This document shows, in pieces, positions 1 to 5,675 of a stretch of 36,008 bases of DNA (its first letter is position 1; each line of letters starts with the position of its first letter). The stretch comes from a virus. The DNA lies in the IMG/VR virus record IMGVR_UViG_3300024518_003797, positions 1 to 36,008 of that record; one strand, 5' to 3'. The translations under genes were made by a program, and so were the position numbers. Below the pieces are notes generated by a model. It worked only from the letters and a program-made list of their open reading frames with translations. It made no database searches and was not told where the DNA came from.

Positions 1-142
1 GTCCATGTCCCTGTCCTTGACCTTGACCCTGACCCTGACCATGACCTTGACCATGACCCTGACCTTGACCTTGACCCTGACCCTGACCATGACCCTGACC
101 ATGACCTTGACCCTGACCATGACCCTGACCTTGACCTTGACC
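1..142. repeat. Left-end hexamer tandem array (C-N-TGAC)
   Basis: About 23 tandem hexamers of the form CCTGAC, CATGAC or CTTGAC fill the left end. Only the second base varies, apart from the two outermost units (positions 4-15), which end in GTC instead of GAC. Writing units by their second base, positions 28-75 spell C-C-A-T-A-C-T-T, an eight-unit (48-bp) higher-order repeat that also occurs twice in the right-end array at 35859-35954. Both arrays have the same strand orientation, so they are direct and not inverted repeats. The edge at 142-148 coincides with a possible start codon on the minus strand. Confidence 0.97.
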
Positions 143-148
143 TTTCAT
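1..148 (-). CDS. Gly-Gln/Gly-His repeat protein, N-terminal part, runs off the left end
   Basis: On the minus strand an ATG at 148-146 is preceded by AAGGG six bases upstream, and by an in-frame stop at 158-160, only 25 bases after the preceding gene ends at 173. It opens M-K and then reads Gly-Gln or Gly-His dipeptides to the edge of the window. The variable array base is the third base of the CAG/CAA (Gln) or CAT (His) codon, and the GAC-to-GTC change of the outermost units is GGT to GGA, still Gly. All three minus-strand frames of this array lack stops, so openness alone proves nothing; the start site and third-position variation are the support. If the molecule closes on itself, the frame continues into the right-end array and the helix-turn-helix gene at 35775. 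No function can be assigned; a Gly/Gln/His low-complexity segment could be a flexible or self-associating region. Confidence 0.45.
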   Translation of the reverse strand, partial: MKGQGQGQGHGQGQGHGQGHGQGQGQGQGQGHGQGHGQGQGQGQGQGHG

Positions 149-172
149 AGCCAGCCCTTAATATTGCTGAAT

Positions 173-484
173 TCACTTTGTTTCACCACAAACAGAACTA
201 ACTAAAGTCATATCCACTACTGACCCACGTCCGATGATTACATCATTTTTAAAAAGTTCATTTTCTTTTGCTTTGCTGGTATCTCGTAGATATTCATTAA
301 ATCTTCCACTGTCAGCAACCCATGAAGCGTCACTAAACACAAGTTCTTGCCCGTGTACAGCTTTTAACTTTCCAGCAATTGCCATTGTAACAGTTCTCAC
401 ATGGTAGAAAGAACCAACATTAAACGGGTGTGAATTGTCACCACCCTGTAATAAATCTTTTAAGTCTTTAAATGAAATTTCCAT
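173..484 (-). CDS. Conserved-type small hypothetical protein (103 aa)
   Basis: This 103-residue soluble protein starts at an ATG with a GGAG site eight bases upstream. The centre has the pattern H-P-F-N-V-G-x-x-Y-x-V-R-T-V-T followed by E-L-V-F-x-D-A-S-W-V-A-D-S-G-R-F, and the end carries an I-I-G-R-G-S-V-V-D segment. From memory this resembles a small beta-rich protein common in phages and metagenomic contigs, but I cannot attach a function. It is the last conventional gene of the leftward unit before the hexamer array and lies 55 bases after the metalloprotein gene. A real gene is likely because of the ribosome binding site, the operon position and protein-like composition. Confidence 0.8.
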   Translation of the reverse strand: MEISFKDLKDLLQGGDNSHPFNVGSFYHVRTVTMAIAGKLKAVHGQELVFSDASWVADSGRFNEYLRDTSKAKENELFKNDVIIGRGSVVDMTLVSSVCGETK

Positions 485-539
485 TTTGTCTCCATTTGTT
501 TGTCAATTTACAAAAATCTATTAAATTTGAACTACTATG

Positions 540-1241
540 TCAACGCCTAAAAACTCTCCTGAAAAAGCCTCGGACTCTTCGCCATAATGAAGGCTTAGGC
601 ACAAAGGCTACTTCTCCTGGTGTCGCCGTAGTAATATTGTGCTTTTTAAAATACCAAAATTGGAAAGATTTTCCTCTGCTATAGGGTCGAGTGAACGGCC
701 AAAGAGTAGATCGCCTAAAAGAATGGTTACCACTCATTAAATGATCTTGCTCGTGGACTAAAGTACAGCCAATTTCTGACCTTTTTCTATTAGAATATTT
801 AGTGTTTAAATGGGTAACAACTCCGCCAACATTAACATAAGCGATTACCCTTCTCCTGGAATAATAAAAGGTAAATTTGATACTCCAAACGTTATCGGCT
901 TCCGAACTTCTTTCTCTGCCTTCCACCATATCCCTTAAATGCTCCCAATTTTCCCTTGAGTCCTGACTATACCCATAAGTCCCATCTTTTCTTTTGTGGG
1001 ATAAAACTGCCCTTCTTTCGTTGATGTCATTGGCGAATTCTTGTATATCATTAACGAGATCTATAATTTTCTTAGCCCTCTTTATTATTAAGGTACTGTT
1101 AATTTTAGCGTTTATATGCTCAATTTCAATTTTCACCTTCTTATTAAGATAATATTGAAGCTCAAAATGTGTGGGTATTTTTAAATCTTCTGGTAGTTTG
1201 TGTTTTCTTAAAGTTAATTTACTGTGAAATAATGCGTCCAT
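540..1241 (-). CDS. Putative zinc metallopeptidase-like protein with HExxHxxxxxH motif
   Basis: This 233-residue protein contains H-E-Q-D-H at residues 163-167 and a further His at 173. The HExxHxxxxxH spacing is that of three-histidine zinc peptidases of the metzincin type, although the Gly normally three residues after the second His is one place late. The preceding segment (about 128-160) reads like a beta strand followed by the active-site helix. Residues 35-110 are charged and helical. The last dozen residues are strongly basic and aromatic (W-R-R-V-R-G-F-F-R-R-V-F-R-R), suggesting membrane or nucleic-acid binding. No signal peptide is visible, so it acts in the cytoplasm or in the virion. 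The start is preceded by AGAGG and overlaps the upstream gene by 23 bases. Peptidase activity is inferred only from the motif. Confidence 0.72.
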   Translation of the reverse strand: MDALFHSKLTLRKHKLPEDLKIPTHFELQYYLNKKVKIEIEHINAKINSTLIIKRAKKIIDLVNDIQEFANDINERRAVLSHKRKDGTYGYSQDSRENWEHLRDMVEGRERSSEADNVWSIKFTFYYSRRRVIAYVNVGGVVTHLNTKYSNRKRSEIGCTLVHEQDHLMSGNHSFRRSTLWPFTRPYSRGKSFQFWYFKKHNITTATPGEVAFVPKPSLWRRVRGFFRRVFRR

Positions 1242-1437
1242 GAGAAACCTCTCTTATATGGTCTGGTAATAGTTTTAATTTCCTATCCGTAGAAAATTGT
1301 ATTCCTTCAATATTAGGTAAAGTAATTATATTTAGTGGCACGGTGTTGTTTTCTGAGCATATTCGTTTGATAAAATGCCTTTGAGATTCTTTGTATTCGG
1401 TTTTGGCATATTTTCTAATGCTAAGGACATATTTCAT
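1219..1437 (-). CDS. Small hypothetical protein (72 aa)
   Basis: A 72-residue basic protein with no motif I recognise. Its ATG overlaps the stop of the HNH nuclease gene by four bases (ATGA), which suggests translational coupling, and its 3' end overlaps the metalloprotein gene by 23 bases. The first 25 residues are rich in Lys, Arg and Tyr (I-R-K-Y-A-K-T-E-Y-K) and could bind nucleic acid, but that is speculation. It sits between a nuclease gene and a metalloprotein gene in the leftward unit. Confidence 0.65.
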   Translation of the reverse strand: MKYVLSIRKYAKTEYKESQRHFIKRICSENNTVPLNIITLPNIEGIQFSTDRKLKLLPDHIREVSHGRIISQ

Positions 1438-1712
1438 CTTCTCGCCCTTTCGATAATGTCATCTCTATTAAATTTTAGTAACCATTTAAAATATTCAGGA
1501 TATTTTTTGATCATTCCACTAAAGGCAATCTGCCCTTTTTCTGTGTGGTGCTTTCTGCATAATGGCATTAAGTTCTCTCTTACATCATTTCCACCACCGC
1601 CCCGAGTCGTAACATGGTCAACGTCAACGCAGCCTAAGCAATCGTTTCCAATAGTACACCCTTCTAATCTTATTTCCTCTATAAGCGCCCTGTTAATGAT
1701 GCGTTTTTTCAT
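1434..1712 (-). CDS. HNH endonuclease
   Basis: A 92-residue HNH nuclease. It has a C-x-x-C pair (Cys25, Cys28), D-V-D-H-V at residues 30-34 with His33, a central Asn47, and L-C-R-K-H-H at 51-56. This is the D-H...N...H beta-beta-alpha metal fold of small phage HNH enzymes, with Cys residues that could bind structural zinc. In phages such enzymes often assist terminase or act as homing nucleases; here the gene lies far from terminase in the leftward unit. I place the start at the ATG at 1712 (M-K-K-R), overlapping the upstream gene by 20 bases. A TTG at 1742 would add ten residues but has no clear ribosome binding site. Confidence 0.88.
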   Translation of the reverse strand: MKKRIINRALIEEIRLEGCTIGNDCLGCVDVDHVTTRGGGGNDVRENLMPLCRKHHTEKGQIAFSGMIKKYPEYFKWLLKFNRDDIIERARR

Positions 1713-1992
1713 TTGCCACCATTGCCTTATAAGCTGGATCAATCGTCATTTTGGACTCGTAGAGAGCTAATAAAGCATCTTTTTCAGAGAAGCCAAGAAT
1801 TCGCCCAAAAGCCTTTTCCAGTGCCTTGTCTTTTAACTGACATTCGTAGCCATTATCGTTTGTGACACTCCAAATAAATTCTCCAGGTGTAACAACACAA
1901 ACCTTTTTGGCCAAATAGAAATGTCCAGTTGTAAATTTAGAATTTCGCGGAACTTCCACACATTCTAATATCAAAAGATCTGTTTTTTTCAT
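1693..1992 (-). CDS. Hypothetical protein (99 aa)
   Basis: A 99-residue protein with a beta-rich first half (short strands around I-L-E-C-V-E-V and T-G-H-F-Y-L-A-K-K-V) and a helical C-terminal half. No domain recognised. The ATG overlaps the stop of the 40-residue membrane protein gene by three bases, and the 3' end overlaps the HNH gene by 20 bases, so it is part of the coupled leftward unit. Confidence 0.75.
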   Translation of the reverse strand: MKKTDLLILECVEVPRNSKFTTGHFYLAKKVCVVTPGEFIWSVTNDNGYECQLKDKALEKAFGRILGFSEKDALLALYESKMTIDPAYKAMVANEKTHH

Positions 1993-2111
1993 TTAATGAT
2001 TCCTAATACCAATAAAATAATAAAACTTACCATAAAGGCAAAGCCTATTTCTAAGGTCATTTTTACGCACTCTATAAGGTCGTGGCTTACTATGTAAGGA
2101 TAATTTTCCAT
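1989..2111 (-). CDS. Small single-span membrane protein (40 aa)
   Basis: A 40-residue reading frame linking two neighbours exactly: its ATG (2111-2109) shares one base with the upstream stop (TAATG), and its TGA stop overlaps the ATG of the next gene. Residues about 20-39 form a hydrophobic helix (M-T-L-E-I-G-F-A-F-M-V-S-F-I-I-L-L-V-L-G), after a polar N-terminus. This looks like a small inner-membrane protein of unknown role. The precise fit between neighbours and the clean hydrophobic segment argue that it is real. Confidence 0.72.
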   Translation of the reverse strand: MENYPYIVSHDLIECVKMTLEIGFAFMVSFIILLVLGIIK

Positions 2112-2305
2112 TAGAGTTCCCCTAAATATTCCCACTGTTCAATCTGATACAAGTGTTCTGGAAGACGATATCTATTAATAATCCAAAATCCAGTTTTTAT
2201 ATTCACCCTAGCAATATCCTTAAACCTATTGTCCTCAAGTGTGATAGTGGCCAATTCACCACTTGATCTCAAATAAACACCTAATCTAACTTTTTTGTGT
2301 TCCAT
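2111..2305 (-). CDS. Hypothetical protein (64 aa), first gene of the left leftward unit
   Basis: A 64-residue beta-rich protein (K-V-R-L-G-V-Y-L-R-S and a G-F-W-I-I-N-R-Y-R-L-P segment) with no recognised family. The start is secure: a strong AAGGAGG site lies five bases upstream. It is the first gene of the leftward unit, directly downstream of the palindrome and DnaA boxes at 2323-2404. A regulatory role is possible from its position only. Confidence 0.78.
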   Translation of the reverse strand: MEHKKVRLGVYLRSSGELATITLEDNRFKDIARVNIKTGFWIINRYRLPEHLYQIEQWEYLGEL

Positions 2306-2322
2306 ATATCCTCCTTTTCGTG

Positions 2323-2333
2323 ATTGTTACAAT
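2323..2333. promoter_or_regulatory. Operator-like 11-bp palindrome
   Basis: ATTGT-N-ACAAT is a perfect palindrome around one central base. It lies 18 bases upstream of the first leftward gene and overlaps the place where a leftward transcript would begin. This geometry is typical of a repressor site, but no matching protein is identified. A convincing -10 element could not be placed next to it. Confidence 0.4.
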
Positions 2334-2375
2334 ATTTGTCAATAAAGTAAAAGAGTTTTTCTGCTTTTAGTGGAA

Positions 2376-2404
2376 TGTGGATAACTTTCTAAAAATGTGG
2401 ATAA
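2376..2404 (-). promoter_or_regulatory. Two perfect DnaA boxes, candidate origin
   Basis: TTATCCACA occurs twice on the minus strand (2384-2376 and 2404-2396), exactly 20 bp apart. The direct repeat extends to 13 bases (AATGTGGATAACT). TTATCCACA is the high-affinity E. coli DnaA box. Next to it, 2420-2460 is a very AT-rich stretch that could unwind. The pair sits between divergent transcription units, and no phage replication initiator, helicase or primase is visible, so host DnaA-dependent initiation is a reasonable inference. Confidence 0.6.
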
Positions 2405-2459
2405 CTAACTTAAATGGCTGTTTTTATTAAGCCTTTTTGCTTTTAAAATAAAAGAAAAA

Positions 2460-2614
2460 TTGATTGGAGGTATCCCCTTAAGGTGTGATAGTTTGCGTTT
2501 GTTTATTGCTATTAAGGTTGCTGTAGGCGGGCTATACCTGTGAAAGGTTACGCCGCTACCAGTTGAAGGATACTCAAATCCTGTGAAGTTTTGATAGGGT
2601 AGCACGTTTTTTTT
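2460..2614 (+). other. Structured non-coding segment ending in T8 (possible small RNA or attenuator)
   Basis: This segment is visibly richer in G and C than its surroundings and has no convincing gene on either strand. On the plus strand three helices can be drawn. One pairs GTA+GGCG (2524-2531) with CGCC+TAC around 2550-2558, enclosing ACCT/AGGT (about 2537-2549). A second is AGGAT/ATCCT (2567-2582). A third pairs GCTACC (2554-2559) with GGTAGC (2598-2603), three bases before T8 at 2607-2614. The first and third share the GCTAC strand and exclude each other, as in a terminator/antiterminator. No known riboswitch is recognised. A GTG-started minus-strand frame (2605-2405, 66 codons) also crosses it and cannot be fully excluded. 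Confidence 0.35.
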
Positions 2615-2690
2615 GAGATTAAAATATTAACGCTTTGAGCTTAGTTCATTATTTTTGCTAATGTGCTTAAGTTTATCCCATTATTCTAAA

Positions 2691-2744
2691 CAATGACATT
2701 GGTGGTCTTATTTACTTGACGTGTAATCGCTTGACTCATATAAC
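2691..2744 (+). promoter_or_regulatory. Sigma70-type promoter of the RecT unit with upstream palindrome
   Basis: TTGACG (2716-2721) and TATAAC (2739-2744) are separated by exactly 17 bp, giving a strong sigma70-type promoter with transcription start near 2751. The leader to the RecT start is about 115 bases. CAATGACATTG (2691-2701), a palindrome around one base, lies 14 bp upstream of the -35 and could be an activator or repressor site. The same -35 sequence and spacing recur at 29083-29111. Confidence 0.75.
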
Positions 2745-2866
2745 TTGTTCATGGCGATTCGGGAGCACTTCAAGTTTGCCGGTTTGAACGTGTACCGCTC
2801 CAGCATAAGCAAAAAATGAAGACAATAAAACCGGCTCTATTAAGAGCATTAAAAAAGGAGACAAAA

Positions 2867-3826
2867 ATGCAGGAATTAACAATCACAAGCTCATCGGACT
2901 TACTTGACGGTGACTTTCTAAAGAAGCTCTTTAGCTTCTCAGAAATGGTGTCAAAATCACCAATTATCCCTTATACGTTGCGTGGAAAGCCTGACGCAGT
3001 TTTCACCATTCTTTTGATGGCTAAGGAAATAAACTTACCACCAATGCAGGCACTTAATAATGTTGATGTTATTAGCGGAAAGCCAACGATGAATGGGAAA
3101 CTAATGCTTGCCATGGTTCACAGGGCCTTTCCAGGCAAAGTAAAGGTTGACACAAAGACAGACCATTCGCTACAAACTGCGGAAGTAACTCTCGAGATAG
3201 AGGGCAGAGGGTCTTTCACTTCTTTTTGGGATATGGACAGAGCAAAAATGCTTGGCCTGGCCAATAAGGATAACTATAAAAAACAGCCCGTCACTATGCT
3301 AATGTGGCGAGCTACTTCGGAAGCTATAAGAGTTATGGCCTCCGATGTTGTTCTTGGCTTTTACGTTCCAGAAGAACTACAGGATTTTGACGGCAATGTG
3401 ATTGAAGAAACAACACCAGCCGAACAATTAGAAGAAGATTTTCCTATACCAGAAGAAGAAAAAGTAAAAGGTCCCTTTTATAGGATGCAAAATGGGAAGT
3501 TTAGAAGTAAGCAACTAGGGGAATTTTTAGACGAAGGAATTGATCATTTAGAGAAATACCATGTGAGACTTTGTTTAAGAATTGAAAAGCCTGATGTGAA
3601 AGATTGGGAAGGAACTTTGCACTACTTTATAGGTGACTTTTTAGAGAATAAAGAAATTTACCAGGAATGTTGGGAAGAACAGAAAGCAAAGATGATGCTA
3701 AATGGAACCTTATGTGAATGTTGTGGAGTTTTTTTAGGACCAAAGCCTAGAAGTAGTTTTGACAAAACAGCGCAAAATTGGGAGCCGCGTGGCTGCCCAC
3801 AGAAATGCGTGGACTGTGGACAATGA
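2867..3826 (+). CDS. recT: RecT-family single-strand annealing protein
   Basis: A 319-residue protein of the RecT type, which anneals complementary DNA strands during phage recombination and replication. The diagnostic stretch is residues about 45-85, with L-P-P-M-Q-A-L and G-K-P-T-M-N-G-K-L-M-L-A-M-V. It is followed by a W-D-M-D-R-A-K-M-L-G-L segment and M-L-M-W-R-A-T-S-E-A-I-R, which ends in a Y-V-P-E-E-L motif. The C-terminal third carries C-E-C-C...C-P-x-K-C-V-D-C, probably a zinc-binding tail, unusual for RecT. I use the ATG at 2867 because AAAGGAG lies just upstream; an in-frame ATG at 2816 would add 17 residues without a ribosome binding site. It is the first gene of the rightward unit. 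No partner exonuclease is visible. Confidence 0.88.
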   Translation: MQELTITSSSDLLDGDFLKKLFSFSEMVSKSPIIPYTLRGKPDAVFTILLMAKEINLPPMQALNNVDVISGKPTMNGKLMLAMVHRAFPGKVKVDTKTDHSLQTAEVTLEIEGRGSFTSFWDMDRAKMLGLANKDNYKKQPVTMLMWRATSEAIRVMASDVVLGFYVPEELQDFDGNVIEETTPAEQLEEDFPIPEEEKVKGPFYRMQNGKFRSKQLGEFLDEGIDHLEKYHVRLCLRIEKPDVKDWEGTLHYFIGDFLENKEIYQECWEEQKAKMMLNGTLCECCGVFLGPKPRSSFDKTAQNWEPRGCPQKCVDCGQ

Positions 3827-4038
3827 AACAAGAAGAAAAATTTCTAATACTTTTAATGTGGTTTGAGTGGAAGGGGCTTTTGGACGCTTACATTGAAGAG
3901 GTCAATGATACGTGTTGGCACAAAGACCGCATACCTCCTAATTTAGGCAGTTCTTTTCCTTGGAAGGGAAGTAAACAGGGCGATAAGTTTTGGCGTGATT
4001 TAGATAATGAGCACAGAAGGGATACGGGCATATGGTAA
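3823..4038 (+). CDS. Hypothetical protein (71 aa)
   Basis: A 71-residue protein rich in Trp (about six) and acidic residues; no family recognised. Its ATG overlaps the stop of the RecT gene by four bases (ATGA), so translation is probably coupled. An upstream in-frame start at 3778 lies inside the RecT gene and is less likely. Position next to the annealing protein suggests a role in DNA metabolism, by context only. Confidence 0.7.
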   Translation: MKQEEKFLILLMWFEWKGLLDAYIEEVNDTCWHKDRIPPNLGSSFPWKGSKQGDKFWRDLDNEHRRDTGIW

Positions 4039-4262
4039 CTGTTTACACTTATTTTGTTTTTTACAGAGGGCTTGAAAGCCTTGGAAGTTGTGTAATGTAC
4101 ACGAAAAGGCCCATTGACTCCATAGAGAAAATAAGAGATTTTGAGAAAAAACGGTTTAATAAAAATATGAGAGTCCAAAATTTCCAACTTCTAAAAACAA
4201 AACTAATAACAAAAAAGGAATGGGAAGAAGAGTATTCTGAAGAAGCCGTTTATGGAAACTAA
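4032..4262 (+). CDS. Hypothetical protein (76 aa)
   Basis: A 76-residue protein with a short hydrophobic beta-type start (V-T-V-Y-T-Y-F-V-F-Y) and a highly charged Lys/Glu-rich second half. The start overlaps the preceding gene by seven bases. No motif recognised. Confidence 0.65.
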   Translation: MVTVYTYFVFYRGLESLGSCVMYTKRPIDSIEKIRDFEKKRFNKNMRVQNFQLLKTKLITKKEWEEEYSEEAVYGN

Positions 4263-4308
4263 TTACGGCTCCCCTTCAGCGTTACTTTCAAGATTTGGAG
4301 ATAAAACA

Positions 4309-4503
4309 ATGATAAAAATCAGCGAATCAGAAAAAGAAATATTAAAAAGTATGTTAGAAGATATCGAAATGATAACAAGAAGCTGGAAAGGCTTTAAAAA
4401 TGATTTTTACGCTAGCATTTACGATCAACTAGTGTCGGGAAAGGACATTAGTCCCAAACAACGCGACTCCGTGGCAAAATTCCATAAGAAACATTGTGGT
4501 TAA
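4309..4503 (+). CDS. Small helical hypothetical protein (64 aa)
   Basis: A 64-residue, mostly helical, charged protein; no family recognised. I choose the ATG at 4309 because GGAG lies eight bases upstream. An in-frame ATG at 4252 would add 19 residues and overlap the preceding gene by 11 bases. The C-terminus (S-P-K-Q-R-D-S-V-A-K-F-H-K-K-H) is typical of small phage proteins encoded beside replication genes. It is the last clear gene of the RecT unit. Confidence 0.65.
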   Translation: MIKISESEKEILKSMLEDIEMITRSWKGFKNDFYASIYDQLVSGKDISPKQRDSVAKFHKKHCG

Positions 4504-4510
4504 GTGTTAG

Positions 4511-4658
4511 TTTAAATTTTACATAATAGCCTGGAGCGGCTAAGCCGAGAGTGCTTCCATTTGACGACTCGGACGGGCTTTTACTGATAACCAATGTGTT
4601 TCCCGACAAAGAACAACTAACGGTTCGAAAAGAGTGGCTTTCTAGTCGTAAAAAATAA
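4511..4658 (+). pseudogene. Possible small or frameshifted gene between the RecT unit and the terminator
   Basis: Positions 4551-4658 read from a GTG as 35 protein-like residues (V-L-P-F-D-D-S-D-G-L-L-L-I-T-N-V-F-P and so on) ending in TAA, with no good ribosome binding site. Just upstream, 4511-4540 reads F-K-F-Y-I-I-A-W-S-G in the other frame before a TAA at 4541. A +1 shift at that stop would join both into one peptide of about 50 residues, so this may be a decayed or frameshifted gene, a recoded gene, or chance. Low certainty. Confidence 0.3.
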
Positions 4659-4671
4659 AAGAAGCCTGACG

Positions 4672-4700
4672 GCTCGGAAAGACGAGCATTTTGGTTTTTC
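4672..4700 (+). terminator. Weak intrinsic terminator candidate of the RecT unit
   Basis: GCTCG (4672-4676) and CGAGC (4683-4687) form a five-pair hairpin with a GAAAGA loop, followed by ATTTTGGTTTTT. It lies after the last rightward gene and before the convergent 4733-4918 gene. A second inverted repeat, GGGGCCTAG/CTAGGCTCC at 4728-4757 with a T-rich loop, overlaps the end of that gene and could stop transcription from either side, but has no U-tract. Confidence 0.4.
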
Positions 4701-4732
4701 CTCCGAAGATGAACCATTTTGCAACTTGGGGC

Positions 4733-4918
4733 CTAGTTTTTCCTTTTTCTAGGCTCCTTTGTAAAAAATACAGCATCTTTTTCTACCATTAAACACTCTC
4801 CATTAAAGAAAATTTCCTGTAAATAATTCCTGACTATTGACATATATTCGTTTTCGTCTTCGATATCGAGTGGAACTATCACTATTATGGTATCATCACG
4901 TGTAGAAGAGTTTCTCAT
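4733..4918 (-). CDS. Hypothetical protein (61 aa)
   Basis: A 61-residue acidic protein with a beta-type hydrophobic stretch (T-I-I-V-I-V-P-L-D-I) and a basic tail (P-R-K-R-K-N). The composition looks protein-like, but there is no obvious ribosome binding site. The gene stands alone on the minus strand between two plus-strand genes, and its 28-base start region is shared with the M15 peptidase start. Function unknown. Confidence 0.45.
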   Translation of the reverse strand: MRNSSTRDDTIIVIVPLDIEDENEYMSIVRNYLQEIFFNGECLMVEKDAVFFTKEPRKRKN

Positions 4919-4946
4919 AATTCATTTTAACTTATATTGAGGTTCT

Positions 4947-5369
4947 ATGAGCATACAAATCTTAGATAAAAGGCTTATACCTGATAAAACGATGCTGTGC
5001 GAAGGGCTTTCTGTTAAAGAATTTCGCTGTAAATGCCTACACCCTTCATGCTGCCTTGTGATAATTACAGATAATTTACGGTTAGCTTATGAGATTTCCA
5101 GAAGGACGTTCCAGCTTCCTTTAAAGATTAATTCAGGCCATAGGTGCGCCTGGTATAACCACTATCTAAGAGAAAAAGGGAAGGCGAAAACGGCCACTTT
5201 AAGCAGACATGTGACTGGTGAAGCTATAGATATTTCAAAGCACCATATCGAGCATTTAGATAAAGAGTATGTTCGTCAAACTTTTAGAGACTCAGGCTTT
5301 TCAACCGTAATCGAATACGAAAACTTTTGGCATTGTGACGTTAGAAAAGAGCTTTTAAGAGCCTTTTGA
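4947..5369 (+). CDS. M15-family peptidase, likely endolysin
   Basis: A 140-residue peptidase of the M15 (D-Ala-D-Ala carboxypeptidase-like) fold, the small single-domain form used by many phages as endolysin or virion lysin. The zinc motifs are present: S-G-H-R at 63-66, S-R-H-V-T-G-E-A-I-D at 86-95 (S-x-H-x-x-G-x-A-x-D, with His88 and Asp95), and W-H-C-D at 128-131. It should cut peptidoglycan cross-bridges in the periplasm. No signal peptide is seen, so it needs a holin; a holin-like gene lies at 6111-6305. It is encoded on the opposite strand from the other lysis genes and overlaps the end of the convergent 5355-5675 gene by 15 bases. GAGG precedes the ATG. Confidence 0.88.
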   Translation: MSIQILDKRLIPDKTMLCEGLSVKEFRCKCLHPSCCLVIITDNLRLAYEISRRTFQLPLKINSGHRCAWYNHYLREKGKAKTATLSRHVTGEAIDISKHHIEHLDKEYVRQTFRDSGFSTVIEYENFWHCDVRKELLRAF

Positions 5370-5675
5370 TCCAACATTGAGGGTTAAGTCCCCAGCGCCA
5401 CCAGTTACGGCCGCTCTGAATCTAATTAGATCAAAGGCCACAACGTCGTATTCTGCTAAAACAGTCCCTATAGCGCCGCCAAATGCAGTTGAGGTTTTAG
5501 TGTGCCAGGTAGTCCCCTTGTCATTTGATACCTCTGCGATTAGGTTTCCTACAAGGTTTCCTGTCCATGTGGCATCGTAACAAAATGAATATGTCGTTTT
5601 TAGATCAATCGGGTCAGATGTTAGGCTTCCCGCCGCCGCTTCTGTTGTGTAAAGTTCGCTGGTTCGTCCTCTCAT
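5355..5675 (-). CDS. Small beta-rich virion-type protein (106 aa)
   Basis: A 106-residue beta-rich protein with the core W-T-G-N-L-V-G-N-L-I-A-E-V-S-N-D-K-G and W-H-T-K-T, then a R-F-R-A-A-V-T-G-G-A-G-D-L-T-L segment. This layout matches small phage beta-sandwich proteins of the virion surface or tail tip, and it parallels the protein at 9319-9687 in this genome (W-T-G-G-A-G-V-D-G-E-I-I-F-E-A-S-N-E). The two may be distant paralogues. It is the last gene of the late unit, adjoining the lysis genes. The exact virion position is unknown. Confidence 0.68.
   Translation of the reverse strand: MRGRTSELYTTEAAAGSLTSDPIDLKTTYSFCYDATWTGNLVGNLIAEVSNDKGTTWHTKTSTAFGGAIGTVLAEYDVVAFDLIRFRAAVTGGAGDLTLNVGSKGS

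Noticed and set aside
5-205. Plus-strand frame of Leu/Met-Thr repeats through the left array
   Set aside because: No ribosome binding site. It runs into the end of the minus-strand gene at 173, and opposes the transcription of both flanks.
2337-2342. TTGACA on the minus strand as a leftward promoter
   Set aside because: No -10-like hexamer at 16-18 bp; the start would fall almost on the ribosome binding site of the first gene.
2405-2605. GTG-started 66-codon minus-strand frame over the structured segment
   Set aside because: No ribosome binding site, and it starts and ends inside RNA-like structure and the DnaA-box region. The peptide is somewhat protein-like, so it is listed as an alternative under the structured segment.
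2816-2866. N-terminal extension of the RecT protein from the ATG at 2816
   Set aside because: No ribosome binding site at 2816, whereas 2867 has AAAGGAG at good spacing, and the extra 17 residues are unlike the family start.
4448-4717. Minus-strand 89-codon frame
   Set aside because: It overlaps the end of a better-supported plus-strand gene, lacks a ribosome binding site and has the composition of a shadow frame.
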